NCBI RefSeq assembly: GCF_018446385.1
Contig: NC_056002.1
Coordinates: 8,690,894-8,754,893 of the forward strand
Direction of reading: 5' to 3'
From: Zingiber officinale
Taxonomy: Eukaryota > Streptophyta > Magnoliopsida > Zingiberales > Zingiberaceae
DNA length: 64,000 nt
A program made the translations under genes and the position numbers. The notes beneath the pieces are model-generated. The model was not told where the DNA came from. It was given only the letters and a program-made list of their open reading frames with translations, and did no database searches. How positions within the stretch are numbered: position 1 is the stretch's first letter; every line of letters starts with the position of its first letter. Shown one piece after another: positions 47,753 to 57,932 of this stretch.

Positions 47753-48746
47753 TGAACATGTCCGAAAATCAATGAGATAAACACTAGGATGATGTGGTGC
47801 TTTCGTTGATTTTCTATGGACTTCGCTCCTACCTATAACACAAGTAGCGTCAGTGCCGAGCGAGGGAAAGGGTACCCAGCGATGACCCTCCGACACTCAA
47901 GTTAGTCTGTGGCGAAAAAGAAGAAGCAGTAAGCGAAGCAATAAGAAATATAGCACAACAGTAAGATATCGCATATCTCCGCTGAAACTTGGATACTCCC
48001 TTTATATAGAGCTTCGGTAGCGCGTGTGTACGCTTCCCAAAACGAGTACACATCTCAAAACTTTTCCTGAAAAGACGTGCCGATAAAGTGTCCTTGACAC
48101 AGTACCTTAACGAGCCGAGCATATCTCTGAAGTGACAGTGGAAGCTTCCGTCGTACGATCCTCTATCTGATCATGCTGCCTGTCAGTGACACTAGCTCCC
48201 AAAAGGATATCAAAAGATAGCCTGCTGTGTATCCCGCTCAGCTAAAATTCTGCTGTCCATGTGCTGTCTGCTGTCGGGCCGAGCGAGATAGCCGCTCGGC
48301 CAGAAGTCCACTGTCCAAGTGCTGTCTGTTGCCGGGCAGAGTGGGAAAGTCGCTCGGCCGGAAGTTCACTATCGTATTCTCTATTGCTGGGCCAAGCAGG
48401 ATAGCCGCTCAGCCGAAAGTCCACTGTACACGTGCTCGCCTGATGTTGATTTTATTGTCAGGCCGAGCAGAGGAACCGCTCAGTCAAAGTCAAACTCTAT
48501 CGATGCCATGCCTCGTTGTCTAGCCGAGCAGGGTAGCCACTCGGCTCGGCTTGGCTTCCGCACATCGTTCTCACTTGAGCGTCAAGTGTTGGAATGCTCC
48601 CCATGTCGAGGTCAACGATAGGTCGGGTCCTTCTCCCCGGTCAGGGCATGCTTCGCCCGACCGGTCGATGCCCTATACGCGTTGACCACCTTGACTTTGA
48701 CCTCCACCGTAGCAGCAGAGTAGGGCCCCTCATCATCACCGCATCA
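47753..48746 (-). repeat. gypsy 3' LTR
   Basis: Plus-strand ends TGAACATGTCC and GCATCA. TATATAAA lies on the minus strand at 48008-48001. Imperfect palindromes of the type GCCGAGCGAGATAGCCGCTC repeat about every 60-80 bp over 48270-48550. Confidence 0.8.
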
Positions 48747-49242
48747 CAAGCCTCTCCCTCAAGTCTAGTCGAAGGAGGTTGTAAGTCCGACTAACTGGAC
48801 AATTATGTAAGGCGAGCAGATTTCCTCCCGATCGGCCTTTGACACTATATGGTTTCCGATCGGGATAAGACCAGCCCTTGCCGATCGGCTTGTTGGTGCT
48901 TGTCGTTCGGACATAGATATGCTCCCTCGATCCGATCGACGCGACGAAGGTTTGCACTTGTAAAAATTCATCTCAGACTGTCTCGGGCGAGCGCGAGCTA
49001 AGCTGACATCACCTAGTATTTATTGGAAATTGTGCAAATTCCCGCTCATTAAGGCTAAGCATGTTCTCACGCTTTCATTAATTGTCAACCCGTGGTGGCG
49101 CGCCATGTGTCACGCCTGCTGCTATCGCACGCTTGGCGTAACAAGCATGATGTGACGTTTGATGGGTTGAATTCAACGGTGAGATCTTGGTCTGAGTTTC
49201 CGCTACCTAGATCGGACGGCTCCGGTCGGCCGAGCCAGAGCC

Positions 49243-49248
49243 TTATAA
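49243..49248 (+). promoter_or_regulatory. TATA-like box facing into the antisense frame
   Basis: TATAAG in the context GAGCCTTATAAGCCCATTG on the plus strand, opposite to the gypsy element, about 250 bp before the ATG at 49495. Confidence 0.35.
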
Positions 49249-49494
49249 GCCCATTGCGTCACTTCATTCGCACACTTCTTCGAGTTTGAGTTCTCCGGCA
49301 GCCGTCTGTTCCCGTTTCCTTGGTTCTCCGGCGATCCGGTGCATCCTTCGCTTCCCGACGACCTTCTCCATAGTAAGCTTTCTTCCAATCGCGGTCATCT
49401 TCGTGCTTTTCGGCCTTTCTTTTTGTTCCGGTAATATCCCAGCAACCTTTTTCCCTCCTCGATCACATTTCTCCCCCTTTCATTTGTTTTTGCG

Positions 49495-49669
49495 ATGACA
49501 AGCTCTTCACAGCCGCTTGCTTCTGTCCCTGGATTTTGATACACATCTATGGAGTCTAGGTTTGATGGGGGCGACGCTAAGAGCCCGCGAGATGTTTTTG
49601 AAATCCCTCCTGACCATCAGATTGTTCTACCTTCTCCGTTCGATCGACCCAATTCTCCGTCGATTGACT
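49495..49669 (+). pseudogene. antisense ORF fragment in the gypsy 3' region
   Basis: The ATG at 49495 reads MTSSSQPLASVPGF, a TGA, then YTSMESRFDGGDAKSPRDVF and IVLPSPFDRPNSPSID before the copia LTR starts at 49670. The codons lie on the strand opposite to the gypsy genes, between pol and the 3' LTR. Some Tat/Retand-type gypsy elements carry an extra antisense gene in that place. The fragment has no recognised domain. Its start, its one stop and its disruption by the copia insertion are visible directly; the assignment to such an extra gene is inference. Confidence 0.4.
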
Positions 49670-52600
49670 TGTTAAAGTGTATACTAAAAGCCTAGTTTTT
49701 TGTAAACATTTATTTTTAAAATAAAAAATCACATTTGTCAAATGTCTACATTTATATGCTAAGTGTAGTTGTTTAATTAATTTATATTGTAGATAACATG
49801 GTGTGTGGTGTCACACATAGAAGATAATGTTATTAGTTCTTTATAAATTATAAACAGTTGCTCACGACTAAGATGGATAGGAACAAACCATTGGAATAGT
49901 CGTAGTGTAATTTGGTATTAGTTTATCTTGACTATAAAATTACATTAGTATAATCAGAGTGCATTGAGTTGGACCATTTAAGGTAAGTTTTTTTATACTG
50001 ACTGAATAAAAACACAAGACCTTTGTTATTGTGGAAGTGTGTGCCCTTAATCTTGATATAATAACAAGCACATATATCTAGTATTTATTTCTTTGACTTA
50101 TCAATGGGTGAGATTTAGTTCGATAAATCAAGAGGTCGATAAGTTGGGAAATGATATTATTTATAGTGTATTATTGATTATAGAAAGAATCTGTGTCCTA
50201 GTAATCTAGGTTGATGATGTCCCCAAGAGGAGCTCATAAGGATTGTCGTGTAAACCTTGCAGGTGGACTTAGTTCGACATGACAATAAAATTGAGTGGTA
50301 CTATTCTTGGAGCTAGATATTAATTAAGTAAGTTGTCAGTAACTCATTTAATTAGTGGGCATTCTATATCTTAAACACATGGAAACTAACATACTCATGA
50401 TAAGAAGGAGCCCAAAATGTAATTTGGGATTGGTGCAGTAGTTCAATAATAATTCTTTAGTGGTATGAATTATTATTGATGAAATTAAGTTGGATGTTCG
50501 GTGTGAACACGGGAAGCTTAATTTCATCAGGAGACCAAAACCAATTCTTCCTCTCGGTCTCTATCGTAGTCTCTTATTTATAAAGTATTATATCCACCTT
50601 CTTACCCACCTTAAGGTGGTCGGCCAAGCCTAGCTTGGAGCCCAAGCTAGGGCCGGCCAAACCAAGGTGAGTTGGTTTGCTTAGGTGGCCGACCCTAGCT
50701 TGAACCCAAGCTAAGGTAGTGGCCGACCATAATAAAAAATAAAAGGATTTTATTTTTAAAATCTTTTCTTATGTGGAAGCATGTTTTAAAAGAGAGTTTA
50801 AAATTAAAATCTTTCCTTTTATAGTTTTCTACAAATGATTAAGAGAAAGGTTTGATATCTTTCCTTATTTGTAATTTAAAGGAAGATTTTAATTTTTGAT
50901 AAAACTTTCCTTTTTTAACCATGCTCATGGTTTAAAAGAGAGTTTTAAAAATTATAAATCTTTTCTTTTATAACTTTCTACAAAAGATTAAGAGAAATAT
51001 TTAATATCTTTCTTTATTTGTAGATTGAAAGAAAGATTTTAATTTTGGAGAAAACTTTCCTTTTTATAATCATCCACATGTTTTAATAGAGAGATTTTAA
51101 TTTATAAAAGTTTCTTTTTATAACCAACCATGAAGGGAATTTTTAAAGATAAATTTTATTTTAAAAATTTTCGAAAACAAATTAGGAAGTTTTAATTTTA
51201 TATTTAAAACTTTCCTTGTTTGGAGCTCAAGGTGGTGGCCGGTCATTTTAAAAAGGAAATTGTTGTTTAGATTTTCCTTTTGTTGGCAAGGAGAATAAGG
51301 AAGTTTTTATTAAAACTTTCCTTATATGCCAAGACCAAGGAATATAAAAGAGAGGGTAGAGGTGTCTCACCTCATAACCTAACATCTATTATTCCCTCTC
51401 TTCTCTTCCTTGGTGTGGTCGGCCCCTAGTCTCCTTTTCTCTTCTTCTTTAGTGGCAGGTGGCACCATCTCTTGGAGCTCTTGTGGTGCTCGGATTTTGC
51501 TTGGAGAAGAAGGAGAGAAAGAGGTTTTGTTCTAGCATCCCTTGGAGCTTGAAAGTTGGTGGCCGAAACTTGCAAGGAGGAAGGTGGTGGTGGTTCTCGT
51601 CTTGGTAGATCGTCGTCCACACGACGCCCAAGTAAGAAGAGGAATACAATAGAAGATCAAGAGGTTGTTGCTTATAAAGAAAGGTATAACTAGTAATTAT
51701 ATTCCGCATCATACTAGTTTTGTTTGTATAGATTTTGAAATACCAAATACAAGAGACATATGATTCTAGGTTTCAAATTTGTGATTCGAGTTTGTGTTCT
51801 TTTGTTTTGTTTTTTCCGATCTTGTGATTCGATTGTTCCTTTTGGTTAAACCTAGGGTTACTATAAGGAAATTAAATATTAAATTTCGTTGAAAGGTTTT
51901 GTCTAGGAAGTGGTGGATACTCCCATACCCAAAAAGACCTAATGCCTCGTCATGTTTAACCTGGAAGCCAATCTTTGAAATTAATATTTAATTGAATTTG
52001 TAACATGGGTGGATTTAGATCAATAATGTTAAGTATCGTTTGCGATCCAAGTCTAAACCTCTAAGAACAGATAAATTAAATTTGGAATCAATAATGTTAA
52101 GTTCCGCTTGCGATTCCTAATTTAATTTCTAAATAACACAATAGGTTGTTAGGAATGGTTCAGGACTTGTACAAAATTTTTGTACAGGGGAATCGGTACG
52201 ATAATCCGAGTATCGACCAACAATTTGTATCAGAGCTAGGGTTTGCCTCTGTGTGTTTGGTTTTTAATTTAATTATGCACATGTCATACATAATTTAGGC
52301 AGGATAATAGTAGGATGTGCTAACTCTGTGGTTGCAAGCTCCAACTATTATGGCTTATAGATATTGTGTGTGATTGGATCCTTGGACATGTCAAGAGAAT
52401 TTTTGTGTGTGCATGATTGTATGTATTAAATACAGCAGGAGCTGTATTAGTTTTAGGATTTTACATTTTTGTTTCGATCTAGATTACATGTACATTCCTT
52501 TGTGGAATATAGGATCGATATATGTAAAATTCTATTTTTGTCGCGGATCGTATCCTTGCAAGGCGTGGTACTTTTTATGAATCTAAGGCGCAGCGGAAAA

Positions 52601-53291
52601 AGAAGCAAGATAGATGCGGCGACTAGACCCAATTGCGGTGGCTAAAGATGGCAGCAGCTAGGGTTGGCAGCACACGGAGGATAGTGATGGAAAATGTCAT
52701 AATAGTTGGAAAATTATTTTTTCCATATTTATTGCTTTATTTGCTATGATGTGTGCTTGCATAGTAAAAATTCCTCACCTTAAATAACTAAGTGGGAGAG
52801 GGATTAGTAAATAAATTCCACGGTCTCCATTACTGGTTTGTAAGTGATGCGACAAACTTACGTGTTGGCTCTGAGTGCCTCCTTCCCCTTCGGATGAGTT
52901 TGTTTGCAGATCACTAGATCAAACTTCCTTTATGGATGGTTATAGGAAATTATTTAGGAGCGTGTGATCTTCTCCATCTGAAGGGACACAATCCTATTTA
53001 ATGGACTAAGTTTCAAGTAATGATATACACTTAGGTACATTTAATAGTATCCTCTCCATCAGAGTCATTGCTATTATTTGTGCGACCGAAGGAAAAACCA
53101 ACTATTAATTTTATTTGTCATAAAGTTAGGTTGACAAGAATAAAATTAATGGGTAAAACCTCTTACAAATGTTGATTTTGTATACGTCCACACTATCATG
53201 ACATGCAAAATACACGGTATTTGAGGTGTTGGTAAATTTAAATAGTATTGTTTGAGGAATCAATATTATTCTAAATTTAGAGTCTTGACCA
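49670..53291 (+). mobile_element. truncated copia element, same family as the outer one
   Basis: A 5' LTR (49670-52222) is collinear with 23685-26347 but diverged. It has a changed primer site (TTGTATCAGAGC for TGGTATCAGAGC) and about 1.05 kb of leader matching 17618-18810, including one hairpin unit. The match stops near 53291 and gypsy sequence resumes. No 3' LTR and no matching target duplication remain, so the 3' part was lost by deletion. Confidence 0.88.
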
Positions 53292-54260
53292 AAAGCTCTT
53301 GGCCTCATTCATAATTATTCTATCAGCCGACTGACCCCTCTAGTATTCGGAGTCCATGATTCTGCGATCTCCCGCTTGACCCTAGGAGTATTTTAAAGAA
53401 TAGCGCCGAACGATTGCTATATTATATTCTGAAGACTTCGTAGCCCGAGTTCACGGTCGGCTATTCATTGACGCTTGCCCGCTCACTGAGCTTTCGAAAA
53501 CTACTCGACCCCAAACGGGGGAGACAAGGAAGCTTGTATGCTGATTCGAGACCAGGGAAAACCACTCAATCTCGAATGGGTGAAATATGAGATTCCATAA
53601 GCTGTTCCGAGACCAGTGAAGACCGCTCAACCCAAAACGGGGGAGATAGGAGAGTTTCTAACGTTGAGCTCGTAGCTTAAATACAATTCAAAACCCGGCC
53701 GATTGGCACGGAAGTCTCTGACTCAAGGGTTTATAGTCGCCGCCCAACTTCTAGACCCCATAGCTCTAATATAACTCAAACCCGACCGATCGACGCAGGA
53801 GTCTCTGACTCAAGGGTTTATAGTTGTCCCTCGACTGCTAATGAAGAATATGCGAAGACTCGGGTTTAAGATCGCCGCTCGACAGTCGATGGAGACAAGG
53901 GTTTAAGGTCGTCACTCGACCGTCGATGGAGATAAGGGTTTAAGGTCGTCGTTTGACCGTCGATGGAGACAAGGGTTTAAGGTCGTCGTTCGACCGTCGA
54001 TGGAGACAAGGGTTTAAGGTCGTCGCTCGACCATTTAAGGTTGCCGTTCAACCGTCGATGGAGACAAGGGTTTAATGTCATCGCTTGACAATTTGATGTA
54101 GACCCGCATTTAACGTCGTCGCTCGACTATTTGATGTAGACTCGCATTTAATGTCGCTGCTCAATGATTTGATGTAGACCCGTGTTTAACGTCGCCTCTC
54201 GTTGATTTGATGTAGATCCGCATTTAACGTTGCCGCTCGACCGTTGAGAAAGATGTACTT
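53292..54260 (-). repeat. gypsy spacer with 32-40-bp tandem repeats
   Basis: At 53870-54245 a unit of the type GGAGACAAGGGTTTAAGGTC + GTCGCTCGACCGTCGAT repeats about ten times. Toward the right end it shifts to ATTTAACGTCGCCGCTCG-like forms. A second family (AAACGGGGGAGA...ACCGCTCAACC) lies at 53500-53660. Tandem arrays downstream of pol are common in large gypsy elements. Confidence 0.75.
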
Positions 54261-54429
54261 CAAGTGGCCTTTGCTTTTTTATTCAAACTTAGCCCTGCGT
54301 TCGATAGACATACAAAAGATACAAAAAGTACAGTATTCACTTACGCACCTCTCATCCAGCCCAGTAGGGTTAAAGATGATTTGCGCTTTACAGTCGTTCT
54401 GCCTTCTTCTCATGTTCCCGATCGGCCAT

Positions 54430-55600
54430 GATTAATATGGTGACCCCCGTCCGGCTCCAAGCGGGGATTCTTCCGAGCGCTTCTTGCTTCGGTCTTGACT
54501 ATCTCGACGTAGCATCACTGAGTGGTCAGCTGATCGCCTCTGACTTCACCCACACGGTTGTCCACCGGGAACTTGATCTTTTGGCAGTACGTAGACATCA
54601 CCGTCCGGAATTCATTGAGAGTCGGTCAGCCCAGGATGACATTGTAGGCCGACTGTGCGTCTATTACAATGAAGTTTGTGATCATAGTTCTCCTCAGTGG
54701 CTCTTCTCCGAGCGAGACGGTCAGTCGTGCCTGTCCGAGCGGTAGTACCTTGTTGCCCGTAAAGTCGTATTGTGGGGTTGTCATGGGCAGCAACTCACTT
54801 CGATCAATTTGTAATTGATTGAACGCCTTCTTGAAAATAATGTTCATCGAACTTCTTGTATCAACGAAAGTACAGTGAATAATGTAATTAGCAATTACCG
54901 CTGGGATAATCAACGCGTCATCGTGAGGGATCTCCACTCCCTCCAAGTCGCTTGGGCCAAAGGCGATCTGGGGTCCTTCGGTCTTCTCCTTGTTGCATCC
55001 CACGGCGTGGATCTCGAACCGTCGAGCATGCGACTTCCTGATTCGATTGGAGTTGCCGTCAGTCGACCCTCCGATAATCATTCCTATTTCTCCTCGGGAA
55101 GAGTTATTTCTATTTTATTCTTCCCAAGCGGAGTATCTATTTCGCTCGGTCGGGACTCGGGAGGGGTTGGTGTTGTCCCTTTGCTAATGGTGATGGCACT
55201 CGGGCTCCCTTTTTTCTTCCTCCTGCTGCCCGGTCGATCGGTGCCTTTGTCACCGATCGGGGGTTAGAGATCGGCGACAATATCCTCTTGAGGTTGGTCG
55301 GCTGACGACTAGTGTCAGACTGCGGCAATCCCGCGTGTTGTGCGTCGACGCCTGGTGAAATGAGCAAAACATGGACGCCCATACCTTACCTCTTGTCATT
55401 TTCAGCCGTCCGGAGATCACATGTTGTACGACATGTGTCCTAGCCTCCTGGTATGACTGCTCTCCCTCCGCTCTTGACCCCTTGGGCGGTTGGTGGTTGC
55501 TTGCATATCTCCAACTTCTCTTAGGTGAGAGTCACGGTGGTTAGTCGTCCAACGTCCTCCATTTCCTCGGCTCGAATGCAGGTGATGTTCCCACAGACAA
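54430..55600 (-). pseudogene. gypsy gag-protease region, broken
   Basis: On the minus strand the clearest frame starts at 55081: MIIGGSTDGNSNRIRKSHAR, then GPSDLEGVEIPHDDALIIPA and the protease site FVDTRSSMNIIF. The catalytic Asp is residue 74 of the frame and the usual Gly of D-T-G is Arg. The conserved LTVSLGEEPL, then NFIVIDAQSAYNVILG, follow. A TGA replaces an expected Arg at 54628-54626. The frame then continues as PTLNEFRTVMSTYCQKIKFP. Upstream (55100-55600) are basic gag-tail fragments in several frames. Because the D-T-G is altered, the protease was probably inactive even where open. Confidence 0.75.
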
Positions 55601-55609
55601 CGCCAAATA
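55591..55609 (-). other. gypsy primer-site region
   Basis: Directly beyond the 5' LTR the minus strand reads TATTTGGCGTTGTCTGTGG, the text usually found at this junction in plant gypsy elements. Confidence 0.6.
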
Positions 55610-56629
55610 TGATCTTGTCCGAAAGTCGATGAGATGGATGCTGGGGATGTGGCGCTCCCACTGACCTCCTGTGGACTTCGCTCTCGCCTGCAACACAAGC
55701 AGCGTCAGTGCCAAGCCAGGGAAGGAGTCCCCCGCGATGGTCCTCCGACGCTCAAGTCAGTCTCCGATGATGAAGAAGAAAAAGCAGTAAGCGGAGCAAC
55801 AAGAACTGTAGTACAACAGTAAGATATCACATACCTCCGCTGAAGCTTGGACTCCCCTTTATATAGAGCTTCGGTAGCGCATGTGCATGTTTCCCAAGGC
55901 GAGCACGTATCTCAAAGCTTTCTCTGAAAAGTCGTGTCAGTAAAATATCCCTAACACAGTACCTTAATGGGCCGAACATATATCTGAAGTGACAGTGGAA
56001 GCTTCTGTCGCATGATCCTCTATCTGACCATGTCGTCTGTCAACGACACTAGCTCCCAAAATGATACCAAAAGATAGCCTGCTGTGTCTGTTGCTTGGCC
56101 GAGCGGGATAGCCGCTCGATCAGAATTCCGCTGTCCACGTGCTATCTGTTGTCTGGCTGAGTGGGATAGCCGCTCGCTCGGAAGTCCACTGTCCAAGTGT
56201 TGTCTGTTGCCGGGACGAGCGGGAAAGCCGCTCGGCCTGAAGTTCACTGCCGCATTCTCTGTTGCTGGGTTGAGCGGGATAGCCGCTCGACCAGAAGTCC
56301 ACTGTCCGCGTGCTCGACTGATGTCGATTCTGTTGTCAGGCCGAGCAGAGGAGCCGCTCGGCCGAAGTCGAACTCTGTCGATGTCATGCCTCGCTGTCTA
56401 GCCGAGCGGGATAACCGCTCGGCTCGGCTTCCGCACATCGTTCTCACTTGAGCGTCGAGTGTTGAAATGCTCCTCATGTCGAGGTCGACGACAGGTAGGG
56501 TCATTCTCCCCGGTCGGGGCATGCTTCGTCCGACCGACAGATGCCCTATACATATTGATCACCTTGACTTTGACCTCCCTTGACCTCTATCATGACAGTA
56601 GGATAGTACTCTTCATCATCCCTGTATCA
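55610..56629 (-). repeat. gypsy 5' LTR (1,020 bp)
   Basis: Plus-strand ends TGATCTTGTCC and CTGTATCA. TATATAAA lies on the minus strand at 55865-55858. Palindromes of the type GAGCGGGATAGCCGCTCG repeat over 56095-56425, as in the 3' LTR. Confidence 0.82.
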
Positions 56630-57000
56630 CATTTAATGATTACTCTTTTGATTCAAAGATATTAATATTTTATCTAAAGTATTTAAAAGTTTATTTACTA
56701 ATTATTATTATTTTTTAAAATCATGATATTTAACTTTTACCTCCCGCATGATTATCTTAGAAGTGAATAATTCAAAAATATCAAAATAAAATAGATCTGT
56801 TAAACGACTGAACATCATAACTAAATAGATCACTTTAGATGTAATATGTCGAGGGTAAAATTCAAAACCTTATTAGGATATTAATTTGTTTTATTTGATG
56901 ATTTTTAGGTGTAAATGAATTTACTAATTTGCTTGCCTTCCAAGTATTAATGTACCTTAATTATTTTTTAGATTAAAAATATATTTTAGTTAATAAAAAT

Positions 57001-57207
57001 TGTAAAAAGGAAAAAGGAAAAAAAAAAAAGAACAAAAGAAATATAAATGTGGGACGGTTCATCTACCCAAGTTTGTGCATATTCCTGGCAGCCGATCAAA
57101 ATATATTCCTTCTGAGGGAGGGACTGCACTTAGAAAAGGACCCCGAGAAGAGGAGGAATAGTGCAGAAACCAGCGAGCAATCGAAGGCTCTATCTTCCTC
57201 CCAAGCA
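57001..57207 (+). promoter_or_regulatory. likely leader/promoter of the dCTPase-like gene
   Basis: A poly-A-rich block (57005-57030) is followed by moderately GC-rich sequence before the ATG. The whole space between the gypsy LTR and the ATG is 578 bp, so the core promoter must lie there or in the LTR. I see no convincing TATA box. Confidence 0.35.
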
Positions 57208-57434
57208 ATGGCAGGAAAGGAGGTTGTAACCCTCGAGAGCTTGAGGAAGAAAATGGCAGATTTTGCAAGGGAGAGGGACTGGGAGCAATTCCACAGCCCC
57301 AGAAACCTCCTCCTTGCTCTGGTACTCTCGTCTCCCTCTCTCAAAATCTCTCCTTTTTTTTTTTGGTTTGTTCTTTGTGGCATGCACTTGATGAGACCAA
57401 AACAAAGGATTTTGTTTTATGCCCATAGCATATG

Positions 57435-57465
<31 letters not shown>

Positions 57466-57932
57466 GGAAGACAAAGTTTCGAGATCATTAGATTGATTGT
57501 CCACCCTTATCTAGCCGAAAGCAGGAAGAAAAGTGATAAAAAAAAATTGATTCTTTGTGTTTTAAACCCTAAATCACCACGCTGTGATTCTTAATCTTCA
57601 TGTAATTGTTATCTTCACAGGTGGGAGAGGTTGGGGAGTTGTCTGAGATCTTTCAGTGGAAAGGTGAGGTAGCCAAGGGGCTACCGGACTGGGGGGAGGA
57701 GGAGAAGCAACACCTGGGGGAGGAGCTCTCTGATGTGCTGCTCTACCTTGTGAGGCTCTCAGATATGTGTGGAGTGGACCTGGGTGAGGCAGCCCTCAGG
57801 AAGCTGGATCTCAATGCCGCCAAGTACCCAGTCCACCTCTGCAAGGCCTCCTCCATGAAGCGCACCTACAATTCTTCCGGTGCAAACGAGAATCCCCAAA
57901 GTGGAGGAGCCCCAGAGGGCTCTGGACTCTGA
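57208..57932 (+). CDS. dCTP pyrophosphatase 1-like (MazG-type) protein
   Basis: Two exons, 57208-57321 and 57621-57932, with a 299-bp GT-AG intron containing a (CT)n run near 57440-57465. They encode 141 residues. The family is an all-alpha nucleotide pyrophosphohydrolase that hydrolyses dCTP and modified dCTP to the monophosphate plus pyrophosphate, cleaning the nucleotide pool. The metal-binding motifs are intact: EVGE (Glu41, Glu44) and EELSD (Glu73, Asp76). SLRKKMADFARERDWEQFHS before them and NAAKYP after them are typical of the family, and the length is normal. I chose ATG 57208 because MAGKEVV leads straight into the domain. An upstream ATG in the same open frame (57049) would add residues unlike the family. 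The gene is intact, with no stop or frameshift. The gypsy LTR ends only 578 bp upstream. Confidence 0.92.

Larger units (their letters stand above)
47753..56629 (-). mobile_element. gypsy (Ty3) element lacking most of pol, with a copia fragment inside
   Basis: The right LTR (55610-56629) is the 5' LTR, followed leftward by gag-protease. The left LTR (47753-48746) is the 3' LTR, preceded on the minus strand by a polypurine tract (GAGGGAGAGGCTTG). The flanks GATTT (47748-47752) and CATTT (56630-56634) differ by one base, so this may be one insertion. The LTRs are clearly diverged, so it is old or a recombinant of two elements. No reverse transcriptase, RNase H or integrase motif was found. The internal region is interrupted by the copia fragment at 49670-53291. 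Confidence 0.7.

Noticed and set aside
54428..55267. Plus-strand frames of 105 and 150 codons
   Set aside because: Antisense shadows of the gypsy gag-protease region, where the minus strand has the recognisable protease.
57049..57594. 181-codon frame starting 159 bp before the dCTPase ATG
   Set aside because: It reads through the intron of the dCTPase-like gene. The part before ATG 57208 is unlike the family and the part after 57321 is intronic.
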